From: an uncultured Chlamydiaceae bacterium
GTDB lineage: Bacteria > Chlamydiota > Chlamydiia > Chlamydiales > Parachlamydiaceae
Direction of reading: 5' to 3'
Length of the DNA stretch: 9,282 nt
Assembly: GCA_945957185.1 (NCBI GenBank)
Contig: CAMFKA010000077.1
Span: 1 to 9,282 of the forward strand
A model generated the notes under the pieces. That model made no database searches and was not told where the DNA came from. It was given only the letters and a program-made list of their open reading frames with translations. Positions within the stretch are counted from its first letter, which is position 1. Each line of letters opens with the position of its first letter. This document shows, piece by piece, positions 1-6,188 of this stretch. The position numbers were made by a program, and so were the translations under genes.

Positions 1-2620
1 GCAAACGGTCGCCATAGCGGTGGGTCGTTTCCTCTTCGGAGGCTTCACAAACTTGCGTCAAAAGACGCGTCAGCGACTCCGAAGATATTTTTTGCGTGAT
101 CTTGGCGACTACACTTTCCGGTAGATTGATTTCACGGTGTTCTGTTTTACGTCCCAGTTGTCCTAACAGCACTTCGAGTTGTGAGGGATCCACTTGATTG
201 CTCTCTAACAAACGTTCGATCCACCGGACTACATCCGTTACAGGTAAAACGGCAGAGAGCGGCGCGTGCAGCAATACGCGAGCTCCAAATCGACCTAGCG
301 ACCAAAAATCAGCTTTATCGCCTTTTCCGGATACAATTTTATTGACCAATGCGGTGCCCCATTTCAGCTTAACAGCTCGGTCCAACCACTCTAGTGAGGC
401 TATCAACCGAAATTTTTCTGACAGGGCGTACTCCTCTCTACCCGCTTTCACCTTTTCCCCCAGCCCCGGCAGCAATTCTGCAGCGATTTGTTGTTGCTGT
501 CCCCGTGACAACCCACCGCTGATGCGGCGAAGCGCAATCCAAAATTGAATTTTCTCGTCGGCGTCTAAAACTTGGCGATCTTCCAAAACACACTTCCATA
601 CCGCTTTGATGCGGAAATCGTCCATGGGGTATCCGAATCCGGGACGCAAAAAATATCCCAAAGCGTTCCACCAACGCTGGCGCAATTTGGAAGATTTTTG
701 CCTTGCCGGTGCAGCTTCCAAGATTGTGTCTGCAAAAGCACGAAGCAGGGACACCGGCCATTGATGTCTTTCCAGTTGCAAAGACCCCTCGATACTTTCA
801 TAGAAAGGTTTTTGCACATTTCCTTCTGCAAAATACTCTCTAATCATTCCTTGCAGTTGTTGTACACGCTCCTGATCGACCAATTCATCCTGACGCGCCT
901 CTCCTATAGCTAATAGAGCATCTTCTTGCCCCGTTGCTGCCTTTAACTGAAACTCCAATTTCCACACATGTGTGGTGTCGATTGCTTTCAAACAAAGCGC
1001 CAAAGTTCCTAAGCTGGTGTATTCCGCTTCCAAATTCACCGGAATTAACGTTTGGTCTCCTTTTCCAAAGCGAAGTAGAGTTTGAATGGGAGGGAGAGGA
1101 TGCATCTCGAGTGGATCGATGGGAACAATCTTCCCCGGGGTATCATTGATGCGTACGTGGGAGCTGTAAAGCTGGAAGCTTACAGCGGTATTTGCCTTTA
1201 ATTTAAAAATCTGTTCGGCGCGGTAGTGGTACCCTTCTTCAACTCCTCGAGGAAGCAACGTCAAAGCGCTTCTTTCCCCATCTTCGGTTTGCAATTCAAT
1301 GTAAAAGGTGCGCGCGGAGCCTCCGGATATCTTTTTTCCAATCCCGCGACGCGCCAGTCCGTAATAGCAGGCGCCAAGGCCGACGGCCAGGTCAAGGCTG
1401 TAAGAGGGAAGTTCTGCAACGGCGGTGGCGGGAAACCATTTTCTAAGCGAACTTAAGATTGCGTGACGGAACGGTTCCGGCTTCAGCGATCCCCCATTGA
1501 ACAAGACGTAATCGGGGCCGTTTTGTGAAGCGTGTGAACGGTAAAAATTGGCGAGATGTTTTGTGATAGCAGGTTCGGTTTCGTACGGGAGCCCCATTGC
1601 CGATAAACCGCCTTTTCTTTGCAGTCGGCACGCATCTTCCCACTCTAAAACAGGAAAAAATCCGTTCAAAATGAGACTATCAAGCTCTTCGCGCGTGATT
1701 TCGACAGTTTGCCCCCCTGCAATCACTTTGGAGCCGCTACCTTGGAAGTGAAGACGATATACCGGTTCGCCGCTATAGAGCGCTTCTTTAGCATTTCTCG
1801 CTTCATGACGCAGCTGCAGCCACTGGGACAGAGTCAGATCGCTGTTGTTGAGTTTAGTCACAATCACATGGGCGATAGCTTGATCGATGTTATCTCCCCC
1901 CAGCAACAAATGATCCCCAACAGCTTGTCGGCTGTAGACACCGTTGAAGTAAGAGATCAAACTAAAATCTGTGGTGCCTCCGCCGACGTCGGCGACAAGA
2001 ATTTGGGTTCCATCAGAGAATGTTTTGTCGGGATTTTTTTCTATCCACGCATAGAATGCGGCTTGTGGCTCCTCTAGCAGCGTTGTATTCCTTAATCCGG
2101 CGAGTTTTGCCGCTTCCAGCGTCAACATCCGAGCTCCTTCATCAAAAGATGCCGGGACAGTAAGGACGATCTCTTGCTCTTCAAAAAATGCTTCGGGGTC
2201 GCCTTTAGCAAAAGAGTGGTTCCACGCTTCGCGGATGTGTGCTAAATAGGCTTTTGACGCCTCAACCGGACTGATTCTATCGCTTTCATCGGGAGCTTCC
2301 GGAGGCAAGATCCGATTCTGTCTTGCGCTTGCTGCGTGGCAAAGCCAGCTTTTGGCTGACTGGACAAGGCGTGTCGGCACCTTTTCTCCCGCAGCAAGAG
2401 CGCGCTGCCCCACAGCGAATTTGCGTTGTTTGTCCCAAGGGAGGGGGTAATCCCCTTTTAGATAAAACGATGCTAGTGATGGAAGATTTTCCAAATGGTC
2501 GTGCGCATTCAGCTGCGGAATTTTAAAATGGTGGATGCGGGGACGCTCGGCAGTTGTGTCGGCATAAAACACGCAGCTGTTTGTCGTCCCCAGATCGATT
2601 CCTATAACAAATCTAGACAT
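1..2620 (-). CDS. Atypical Hsp70-family chaperone with DUF3731-like C-terminal region (partial, C-terminus beyond window)
   Basis: Reading the minus strand from ATG 2620-2618 gives 873 uninterrupted codons to the window edge, so the C-terminus is missing. The N-terminal ~420 residues are an Hsp70/actin-fold ATPase: phosphate-1 loop IGIDLGTTNS (6-15, Asp9), connect-1-like LLEEPQAAF (181-189, Glu184), phosphate-2 loop DVGGGTTDF (211-219, Asp211, Thr216) and an adenosine motif FNGGS (374-378). These correspond to DnaK Asp8, Glu171, Asp194 and Thr199, so ATP hydrolysis should be retained. After that it departs from DnaK: there is no recognisable DVTPLSLG-type linker and no obvious classical substrate-binding domain. 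Residues ~615-873 resemble the DUF3731 domain found at the end of long (~900 aa) bacterial Hsp70-like proteins (Trp/Arg-rich LRPGFGYPMDDFR at 658-670; LRRISGGLS at 697-705). It is probably cytosolic since no signal peptide is visible. Substrates are unknown. The start follows the ald stop by 8 bases and lacks a clear Shine-Dalgarno sequence, suggesting translation coupled to ald. The Hsp70 assignment is secure; the DUF3731 name is from memory of the family. Confidence 0.93.
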   Translation of the reverse strand, partial: MSRFVIGIDLGTTNSCVFYADTTAERPRIHHFKIPQLNAHDHLENLPSLASFYLKGDYPLPWDKQRKFAVGQRALAAGEKVPTRLVQSAKSWLCHAASARQNRILPPEAPDESDRISPVEASKAYLAHIREAWNHSFAKGDPEAFFEEQEIVLTVPASFDEGARMLTLEAAKLAGLRNTTLLEEPQAAFYAWIEKNPDKTFSDGTQILVADVGGGTTDFSLISYFNGVYSRQAVGDHLLLGGDNIDQAIAHVIVTKLNNSDLTLSQWLQLRHEARNAKEALYSGEPVYRLHFQGSGSKVIAGGQTVEITREELDSLILNGFFPVLEWEDACRLQRKGGLSAMGLPYETEPAITKHLANFYRSHASQNGPDYVLFNGGSLKPEPFRHAILSSLRKWFPATAVAELPSYSLDLAVGLGACYYGLARRGIGKKISGGSARTFYIELQTEDGERSALTLLPRGVEEGYHYRAEQIFKLKANTAVSFQLYSSHVRINDTPGKIVPIDPLEMHPLPPIQTLLRFGKGDQTLIPVNLEAEYTSLGTLALCLKAIDTTHVWKLEFQLKAATGQEDALLAIGEARQDELVDQERVQQLQGMIREYFAEGNVQKPFYESIEGSLQLERHQWPVSLLRAFADTILEAAPARQKSSKLRQRWWNALGYFLRPGFGYPMDDFRIKAVWKCVLEDRQVLDADEKIQFWIALRRISGGLSRGQQQQIAAELLPGLGEKVKAGREEYALSEKFRLIASLEWLDRAVKLKWGTALVNKIVSGKGDKADFWSLGRFGARVLLHAPLSAVLPVTDVVRWIERLLESNQVDPSQLEVLLGQLGRKTEHREINLPESVVAKITQKISSESLTRLLTQVCEASEEETTHRYGDRL
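488..670 (-). other. Conserved core of the DUF3731-like domain in the Hsp70-family protein
   Basis: Within the C-terminal half of the Hsp70-like protein (residues 651-711), an aromatic/Arg/Gly-rich segment holds LRPGFGYPMDDFR, then a short helix-like stretch with Trp675, then FWIALRRISGGLS followed by a run of four glutamines (708-711). I recall this pattern as the signature of the domain appended to long bacterial Hsp70 relatives; it is absent from DnaK, HscA and HscC. Its role is not known to me; it occupies the place where a peptide-binding domain would be expected. The domain boundary is approximate, and a profile search would be needed to confirm the name. Confidence 0.6.
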
Positions 2621-2628
2621 CGTCTAAC

Positions 2629-3741
2629 TTAACTAATAAAGGATTTTGGATCTTCATAAGTGTAGCCTAAATCATGAGCAACAGCACTGTTGGTGACATG
2701 ACCGAGGCAGACATTCAATCCTTGACGGAAGTAGATATCGTCTGCAAGCGCTTTTTTGTACCCCTTGTTTGCCAATTTTAGGGCGTAATCCATTGTCGCA
2801 TTTGTCAATGCTAGCGTCGATGAACGGGCACAGGCTCCGGGCATGTTAGTGACGCAATAGTGGACAACGCCATCGACGATGTAAGTGGGCTCTGCGTGGC
2901 TTGTGGGCTTCGAGGTCTCACTGCAACCTCCCTGATCGATTGCGACATCGACAAAAACAGCACCCTTGCTCATGCGTCGGATGCATTCCCTCGTCACGAG
3001 CTTTGGAGCCAATTTTCCCGGAATCAAAACCGATCCGATCACTAAATCGGCGTCAGCAACCGACTCTTCGATCGTCGTAGAAGTCGAATACAAAGTTTCC
3101 AATTTTGGGCCGAAGAGGGCATCGAGAGCACGAAGACGGTTGAGATCGCGATCGATGACAACAACGGAGGCTCCTAGTCCACAAGCCATTCTGGCGGCTT
3201 CTGTTCCTACTACGCCCCCGCCGATGACGACGACGCGAGCAGGAGAAACCCCCGGAACGCCACCTAAAAGGACACCTTTTCCGCCGTGATTGAGTTGGAG
3301 GGATGTCGCTCCCACTTGAACAGCAATTCTTCCTGCGATTTCGCTCATAGGAACGAGCAGTGGGAGCCTTCCGTGAGCATCTGTAACAGTTTCGTAAGCG
3401 ATAGCGACGACTTTTCGTTCGATTAAAGCGGCAGTTTGCACCGGATCGGGTGCAAGGTGGAGATAGCAAAATAGAATTTGTCCCTCTTTAAGGAGAGGGT
3501 ATTCCGCCGCTTGAGGCTCTTTCACTTTGATGATCATTTCTGCAGTGTAGACGTCAGCAGCAGTCGGTACGATCTGCGCTCCGGCCTGTTGGTAGATTTC
3601 GTCGGTGAAACCAATTGTTGTTCCTGCGTTTGATTCCACTAACACATGGTGTCCGGCCTCGCTGAGAGCACGTACCATTGCCGGGGTTGCTCCTACGCGG
3701 TACTCATGATTCTTTATCTCTTTTGGAATTCCAATTTTCAT
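2629..3741 (-). CDS. ald: Alanine dehydrogenase
   Basis: This 370-residue protein is full length for alanine dehydrogenase (EC 1.4.1.1), the cytosolic NAD-dependent enzyme that interconverts L-alanine with pyruvate, ammonium and NADH. It opens with the family signature MKIGIPKEIKNHEYRVG (substrate-binding Arg15). The other active-site residues are in place: Lys74 in KVKEP, His95 in YLHLA and Asp269 in VAIDQGG. The Rossmann nucleotide site is GGGVVG at 174-179, with Asp197 at the end of the second strand as expected for NAD rather than NADP. The C-terminus GHVTNSAVAHDLGY is typical. I chose ATG 3741-3739 because it begins the conserved sequence and is preceded by GGAGG; an upstream in-frame ATG at 3801 would add 20 residues with no family similarity. 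It is the first gene of a probable two-gene unit with the Hsp70-like gene. It could supply pyruvate and nitrogen from amino acids, or feed alanine to peptidoglycan synthesis. Confidence 0.97.
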   Translation of the reverse strand: MKIGIPKEIKNHEYRVGATPAMVRALSEAGHHVLVESNAGTTIGFTDEIYQQAGAQIVPTAADVYTAEMIIKVKEPQAAEYPLLKEGQILFCYLHLAPDPVQTAALIERKVVAIAYETVTDAHGRLPLLVPMSEIAGRIAVQVGATSLQLNHGGKGVLLGGVPGVSPARVVVIGGGVVGTEAARMACGLGASVVVIDRDLNRLRALDALFGPKLETLYSTSTTIEESVADADLVIGSVLIPGKLAPKLVTRECIRRMSKGAVFVDVAIDQGGCSETSKPTSHAEPTYIVDGVVHYCVTNMPGACARSSTLALTNATMDYALKLANKGYKKALADDIYFRQGLNVCLGHVTNSAVAHDLGYTYEDPKSFIS

Positions 3742-3744
3742 TTG

Positions 3745-3749
3745 CCTCC
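3745..3749 (-). promoter_or_regulatory. Shine-Dalgarno of ald
   Basis: The minus strand reads CGGAGGCAAATG, a GGAGG core only three bases from the ATG at 3741. The spacing is shorter than usual, but the match is strong and supports this start over the ATG 60 bases upstream. Confidence 0.65.
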
Positions 3750-3773
3750 GACGGGTAAAGTTTAAAGCAGAAT

Positions 3774-3801
3774 GATATACGTAATGGCAGGCTTCATGCA
3801 A
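3774..3801 (-). promoter_or_regulatory. Candidate sigma-70-type promoter for ald
   Basis: On the minus strand, TTGCAT (3801-3796) and TATATC (3779-3774) are separated by 16 bases and lie 33 bases or more upstream of the ald start. Both hexamers match the consensus only partly (3/6 and 4/6), so this is a tentative assignment based on position. Confidence 0.3.
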
Positions 3802-3828
3802 GATGAATAAAATAGCAAAAAATGAATT

Positions 3829-3842
3829 GATTTCCTAAAATC
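3829..3842. repeat. Short inverted repeat upstream of the efflux operon
   Basis: GATTT (3829-3833), a four-base centre CCTA, then AAATC (3838-3842) form a perfect five-base inverted repeat ending seven bases before the start codon of the channel gene. It overlaps the TAAAAT hexamer at 3836-3841. Position makes it a possible operator, but it is short enough to be chance. Confidence 0.3.
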
Positions 3843-3849
3843 GGCACCT

Positions 3850-5106
3850 ATGAGAAAGACATTGTTATTCCTATTTCTAATATGCTGCGGCATACAACTC
3901 GAAGGGTATTCTGTTGCCGAGCTAATCGAATTAAGCTTGCTCAACAGCCCGGAAACTGCGGCGGTCGCGCAACAGGTGATCCGATCCGAAGGGTCTCTAG
4001 GGGTTATCTACAGCGATAAATATCCGAAATTATCGTTGAATGCCACCGTGAAACACGGCAGGGATTACAGTTTCATCAACGGTCCACTTACCAATTTTAC
4101 GTTTCTACGCGGAGACATTGTTCTCGATTACTTGCTATTCAATTTTGGGAAGCTCGATCACTCGATCCAATCTGCACGCGCCCTCGTAGCAGCCTCGCTT
4201 TATAGTCGCGATTTTTCTGTGCAGCAGGTCATGATCAAAACTCTGCGCGCCTATTTTCAAGCTAGCCGTGCCGCAGTAAATCTAGATGTGGAGAAGGGAA
4301 CTCTTAAACAGACTGAAGAGCTATTAAAAGGAACGGAAGAGCTTATCAAAGCAGGGTTGAAAGGGAAGACAGATTTGTTGGCGCTGCAAGTGCGAAAAAA
4401 CGACAACCTCATGCGCTTAAAAGAGAGGGAAGCGGACTACTTGTCTGCAGTTGCGCATCTGAACATTTTGATTGGAAAATCGACTGACGTTCCGCTGGAG
4501 TTAGCGCCACTCGATGATGTCCCCGCTGTAAGGCCTTTGCTTGACACCTCTCGATATCTGCGTTCGGATCTGCAAGCAAAATACAAAGCTGCAGAAGCGA
4601 AGCGGGAGCAGTGGAAAGCGACTAAAAGTGCAGCTTTACCATCGATTAGACTAACGGCAAGCTCCGGTGCCGAAAAATATGTGAAATCAAAATCGAAAGG
4701 GTACGACTACGACGTCGGCGTCAGATTGAATTACCCAATCTTTGATGGTTACGAAAACTGCTTTCGACAGCAGCAAGAGCTAGCCGACTACGCAACAGAA
4801 ATGTGGCGGATAGTGGATCTGGAAAATCAGATCGACGAAGAGATTGCCACGCTACAGTATAAGCTTGAAGCAGCGTGGGATGTTTTTCAGATTGCGGACA
4901 ATGGGGAACAGACTACGGAAGAGATGTATAAAAGTGCTGTGGAGCTCTATCGTGCTGGCAAGTATTCGATCTTTGATGTTTTGAATGCGCAGCTTACCTA
5001 CCAAGCCAATATGTCGAAGAATGAATTGGCAAAAATCGATTATTTCCGCGCGTTAAATGAACTGGCCTATGCTTTGGGGAATTTGGAGAATTTATGGGAA
5101 AATTAA
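3850..5106 (+). CDS. TolC-family outer-membrane efflux channel
   Basis: This 418-residue protein is the outer-membrane exit duct of a tripartite efflux system. It starts with a Sec signal peptide (MRKT, then a hydrophobic stretch to about residue 18, cleavage probably near residue 21). Cys12 and Cys13 are not in a proper lipobox, so it is probably not a lipoprotein. The internal duplication typical of TolC proteins is visible: a first strand region (YPKLSLNATV at 58-67, LDYLLFNFGK at 92-101) followed by long helices to about 210, then a second (LPSIRLTASSG at 263-273, VGVRLNYPIFDG at 289-300) followed by long helices. The closing YRAGKYSIFDVLNAQ motif (368-381) is characteristic. Length is normal to slightly short for the family. 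ATG 3850 is the only plausible start: an in-frame TGA lies at 3823-3825 and the next Met is at residue 127. No Shine-Dalgarno precedes it. It is first in the operon and overlaps the next gene by 13 bases. Confidence 0.94.
   Translation: MRKTLLFLFLICCGIQLEGYSVAELIELSLLNSPETAAVAQQVIRSEGSLGVIYSDKYPKLSLNATVKHGRDYSFINGPLTNFTFLRGDIVLDYLLFNFGKLDHSIQSARALVAASLYSRDFSVQQVMIKTLRAYFQASRAAVNLDVEKGTLKQTEELLKGTEELIKAGLKGKTDLLALQVRKNDNLMRLKEREADYLSAVAHLNILIGKSTDVPLELAPLDDVPAVRPLLDTSRYLRSDLQAKYKAAEAKREQWKATKSAALPSIRLTASSGAEKYVKSKSKGYDYDVGVRLNYPIFDGYENCFRQQQELADYATEMWRIVDLENQIDEEIATLQYKLEAAWDVFQIADNGEQTTEEMYKSAVELYRAGKYSIFDVLNAQLTYQANMSKNELAKIDYFRALNELAYALGNLENLWEN
5084..5088 (+). promoter_or_regulatory. Ribosome binding site of the membrane-fusion protein gene inside the channel gene
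   Basis: GGAGA, five bases ahead of the ATG at 5094, lies within the last codons of the upstream gene. It supports the start that overlaps the channel gene by 13 bases and implies translational coupling. Confidence 0.6.
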
Positions 5107-6179
5107 TTACAATCGTATTGAGTGCCCTTATGATCACTACCGGATGCCAACAATCCGATAGTGGAGGTCCAAAACGGAAATCTGATGTTCTAGTCCGCAC
5201 CGCAACTGCTGCTGAAAAGGATTTGCACGGATGGGTCGAGACAGCAGGCAAGCTATTCCCCGTCTCCAGCGTAGAGGTTCGCCCTCGTGTTCGAGGCTCT
5301 GTAGAAGCCATTTTAGCAAAGGAAGGGAAAACGGTAGAGGCCGGTACCCCCCTGTTTCAGATCGATGCGCGCAGCTATCAATTCAAACTCGAAGAACTGC
5401 AAAACAAGTTAGCAATTGAAAAGACGCGGCTATCGTTTCTTCAAAAGAAATTTGAACGCATTCAAGGGATTTCTGACCCCGATTACATTTCAAAGACCGA
5501 TCGCGAAGCTCTAGAGCTCAACATTGAAGAAACTCTCGCCGCAATTTCTGACACTGAAATTAAGTTACAATCGGCAAAACTCGATTGCGAATTCTGCCTC
5601 ATCCGTGCACCTATTTCGGGACGACTCGGAAAAATCAACGCTCAAGTGGGGCAATGGGTGTCTGAGGGAGACAAACCTCTGACTGTTATCGATAAAGTGG
5701 ATCACTTAGTCGTCGAATTTTCCCTTGCCGATGATGACCTACAAAAGCTGGAAGTAAGACCCATTCCTTTCACTATCATCTCATTGGCTCAGCATCAAGT
5801 GTTTTGCTCTGCACATTGCACCTTCATCGACCATCAGGTCAATCCGAAAACCGGATTGATCCGCATCGAAGGCGTTGTTCCCAATCCGACAAAAAAATTC
5901 CGCAAAAACCAAATTGTCAAAGTGTTAATCGAGGGGCGTCAATTTAAAAATGTTGTCACCATCCCCCGTCGCGCCATCAAAATGAACGAAGAGGGCGCCT
6001 ACGTCTACAAAATCAACTCCGAAAATGTTGCCGAGCTCCATCCGGTGCTTCTAGGAGAAGAACTCGACGACCTGGCAATCGTCCAAGTCGGTATCGATGT
6101 GGGTGATGAAGTTGTTACGGAAGGGCATCTGCGCTTATACCCCGGCGCCAAAATCATCCGTAAAAACGACGCACTGTAG
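5094..6179 (+). CDS. Periplasmic membrane-fusion protein (HlyD/AcrA family), probable lipoprotein, of an RND efflux system
   Basis: This 361-residue protein is the periplasmic adaptor that links the RND pump to the TolC-type channel. The N-terminus is a lipoprotein-like signal ending ITTGC, with Cys18 the likely lipidated residue; Thr at -3 makes the lipobox imperfect. The domain order is that of AcrA: first lipoyl half-motif (60-91, VRPRVRGSVEAI...VEAGTPLFQID), alpha-helical hairpin with coiled-coil character (about 95-163), second lipoyl half (169-199, LIRAPISGRLGKI...VGQWVSEGD), beta-barrel (about 205-285, with the conserved VNPKTGLIRIEGVVPNP at 249-265) and membrane-proximal domain (IPRRAI at 290-295 to the end). 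Oddities are four cysteines besides Cys18, in two close pairs: Cys165/Cys168 and Cys238/Cys242. It overlaps the channel gene by 13 bases and ends 9 bases before the pump gene, so the three form one operon. Confidence 0.95.
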   Translation: MGKLITIVLSALMITTGCQQSDSGGPKRKSDVLVRTATAAEKDLHGWVETAGKLFPVSSVEVRPRVRGSVEAILAKEGKTVEAGTPLFQIDARSYQFKLEELQNKLAIEKTRLSFLQKKFERIQGISDPDYISKTDREALELNIEETLAAISDTEIKLQSAKLDCEFCLIRAPISGRLGKINAQVGQWVSEGDKPLTVIDKVDHLVVEFSLADDDLQKLEVRPIPFTIISLAQHQVFCSAHCTFIDHQVNPKTGLIRIEGVVPNPTKKFRKNQIVKVLIEGRQFKNVVTIPRRAIKMNEEGAYVYKINSENVAELHPVLLGEELDDLAIVQVGIDVGDEVVTEGHLRLYPGAKIIRKNDAL

Positions 6180-6188
6180 GGAGGTGAT
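6180..6188 (+). promoter_or_regulatory. Strong Shine-Dalgarno of the RND pump gene
   Basis: GGAGGTGAT directly follows the TAG stop of the adaptor gene and abuts ATG 6189. Eight bases (GGAGGTGA) match the 16S anti-Shine-Dalgarno perfectly, the best site in the window, which fixes the pump start and the operon arrangement. Confidence 0.85.

Larger units (their letters stand above)
3742..3849. promoter_or_regulatory. Divergent intergenic region between ald and the efflux operon
   Basis: These 108 bases must contain the promoters for both the leftward ald/Hsp70 pair and the rightward efflux operon. The stretch at about 3802-3841 is AT-rich. Candidate plus-strand -10 elements are TAAAAT at 3808-3813 and TAAAAT at 3836-3841; neither has a convincing -35. 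A small inverted repeat GATTT-CCTA-AAATC lies at 3829-3842. No regulator gene is found nearby. The promoter location is inferred from gene orientation; the individual elements are weak. Confidence 0.6.

Noticed and set aside
198..2077. Several plus-strand open frames (for example 198-548, 572-913, 1709-2077) opposite the left third of the window
   Set aside because: The minus strand carries an uninterrupted Hsp70-family reading frame over the whole stretch with clear motifs; the plus-strand products are low-complexity and resemble no family, so they are antisense shadows.
3742..3801. A 20-residue N-terminal extension of alanine dehydrogenase from ATG 3801
   Set aside because: The extra residues have no family similarity, the conserved MKIGIPKEIK start at 3741 has GGAGG ahead of it, and the extension would cover the likely promoter.
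3880..3894. Lipoprotein signal in the TolC-family protein (Cys12, Cys13)
   Set aside because: The residues before the cysteines (Leu-Ile, Ile-Cys) do not fit the lipobox, which needs Gly, Ala or Ser just before the cysteine; an ordinary signal peptide fits better.
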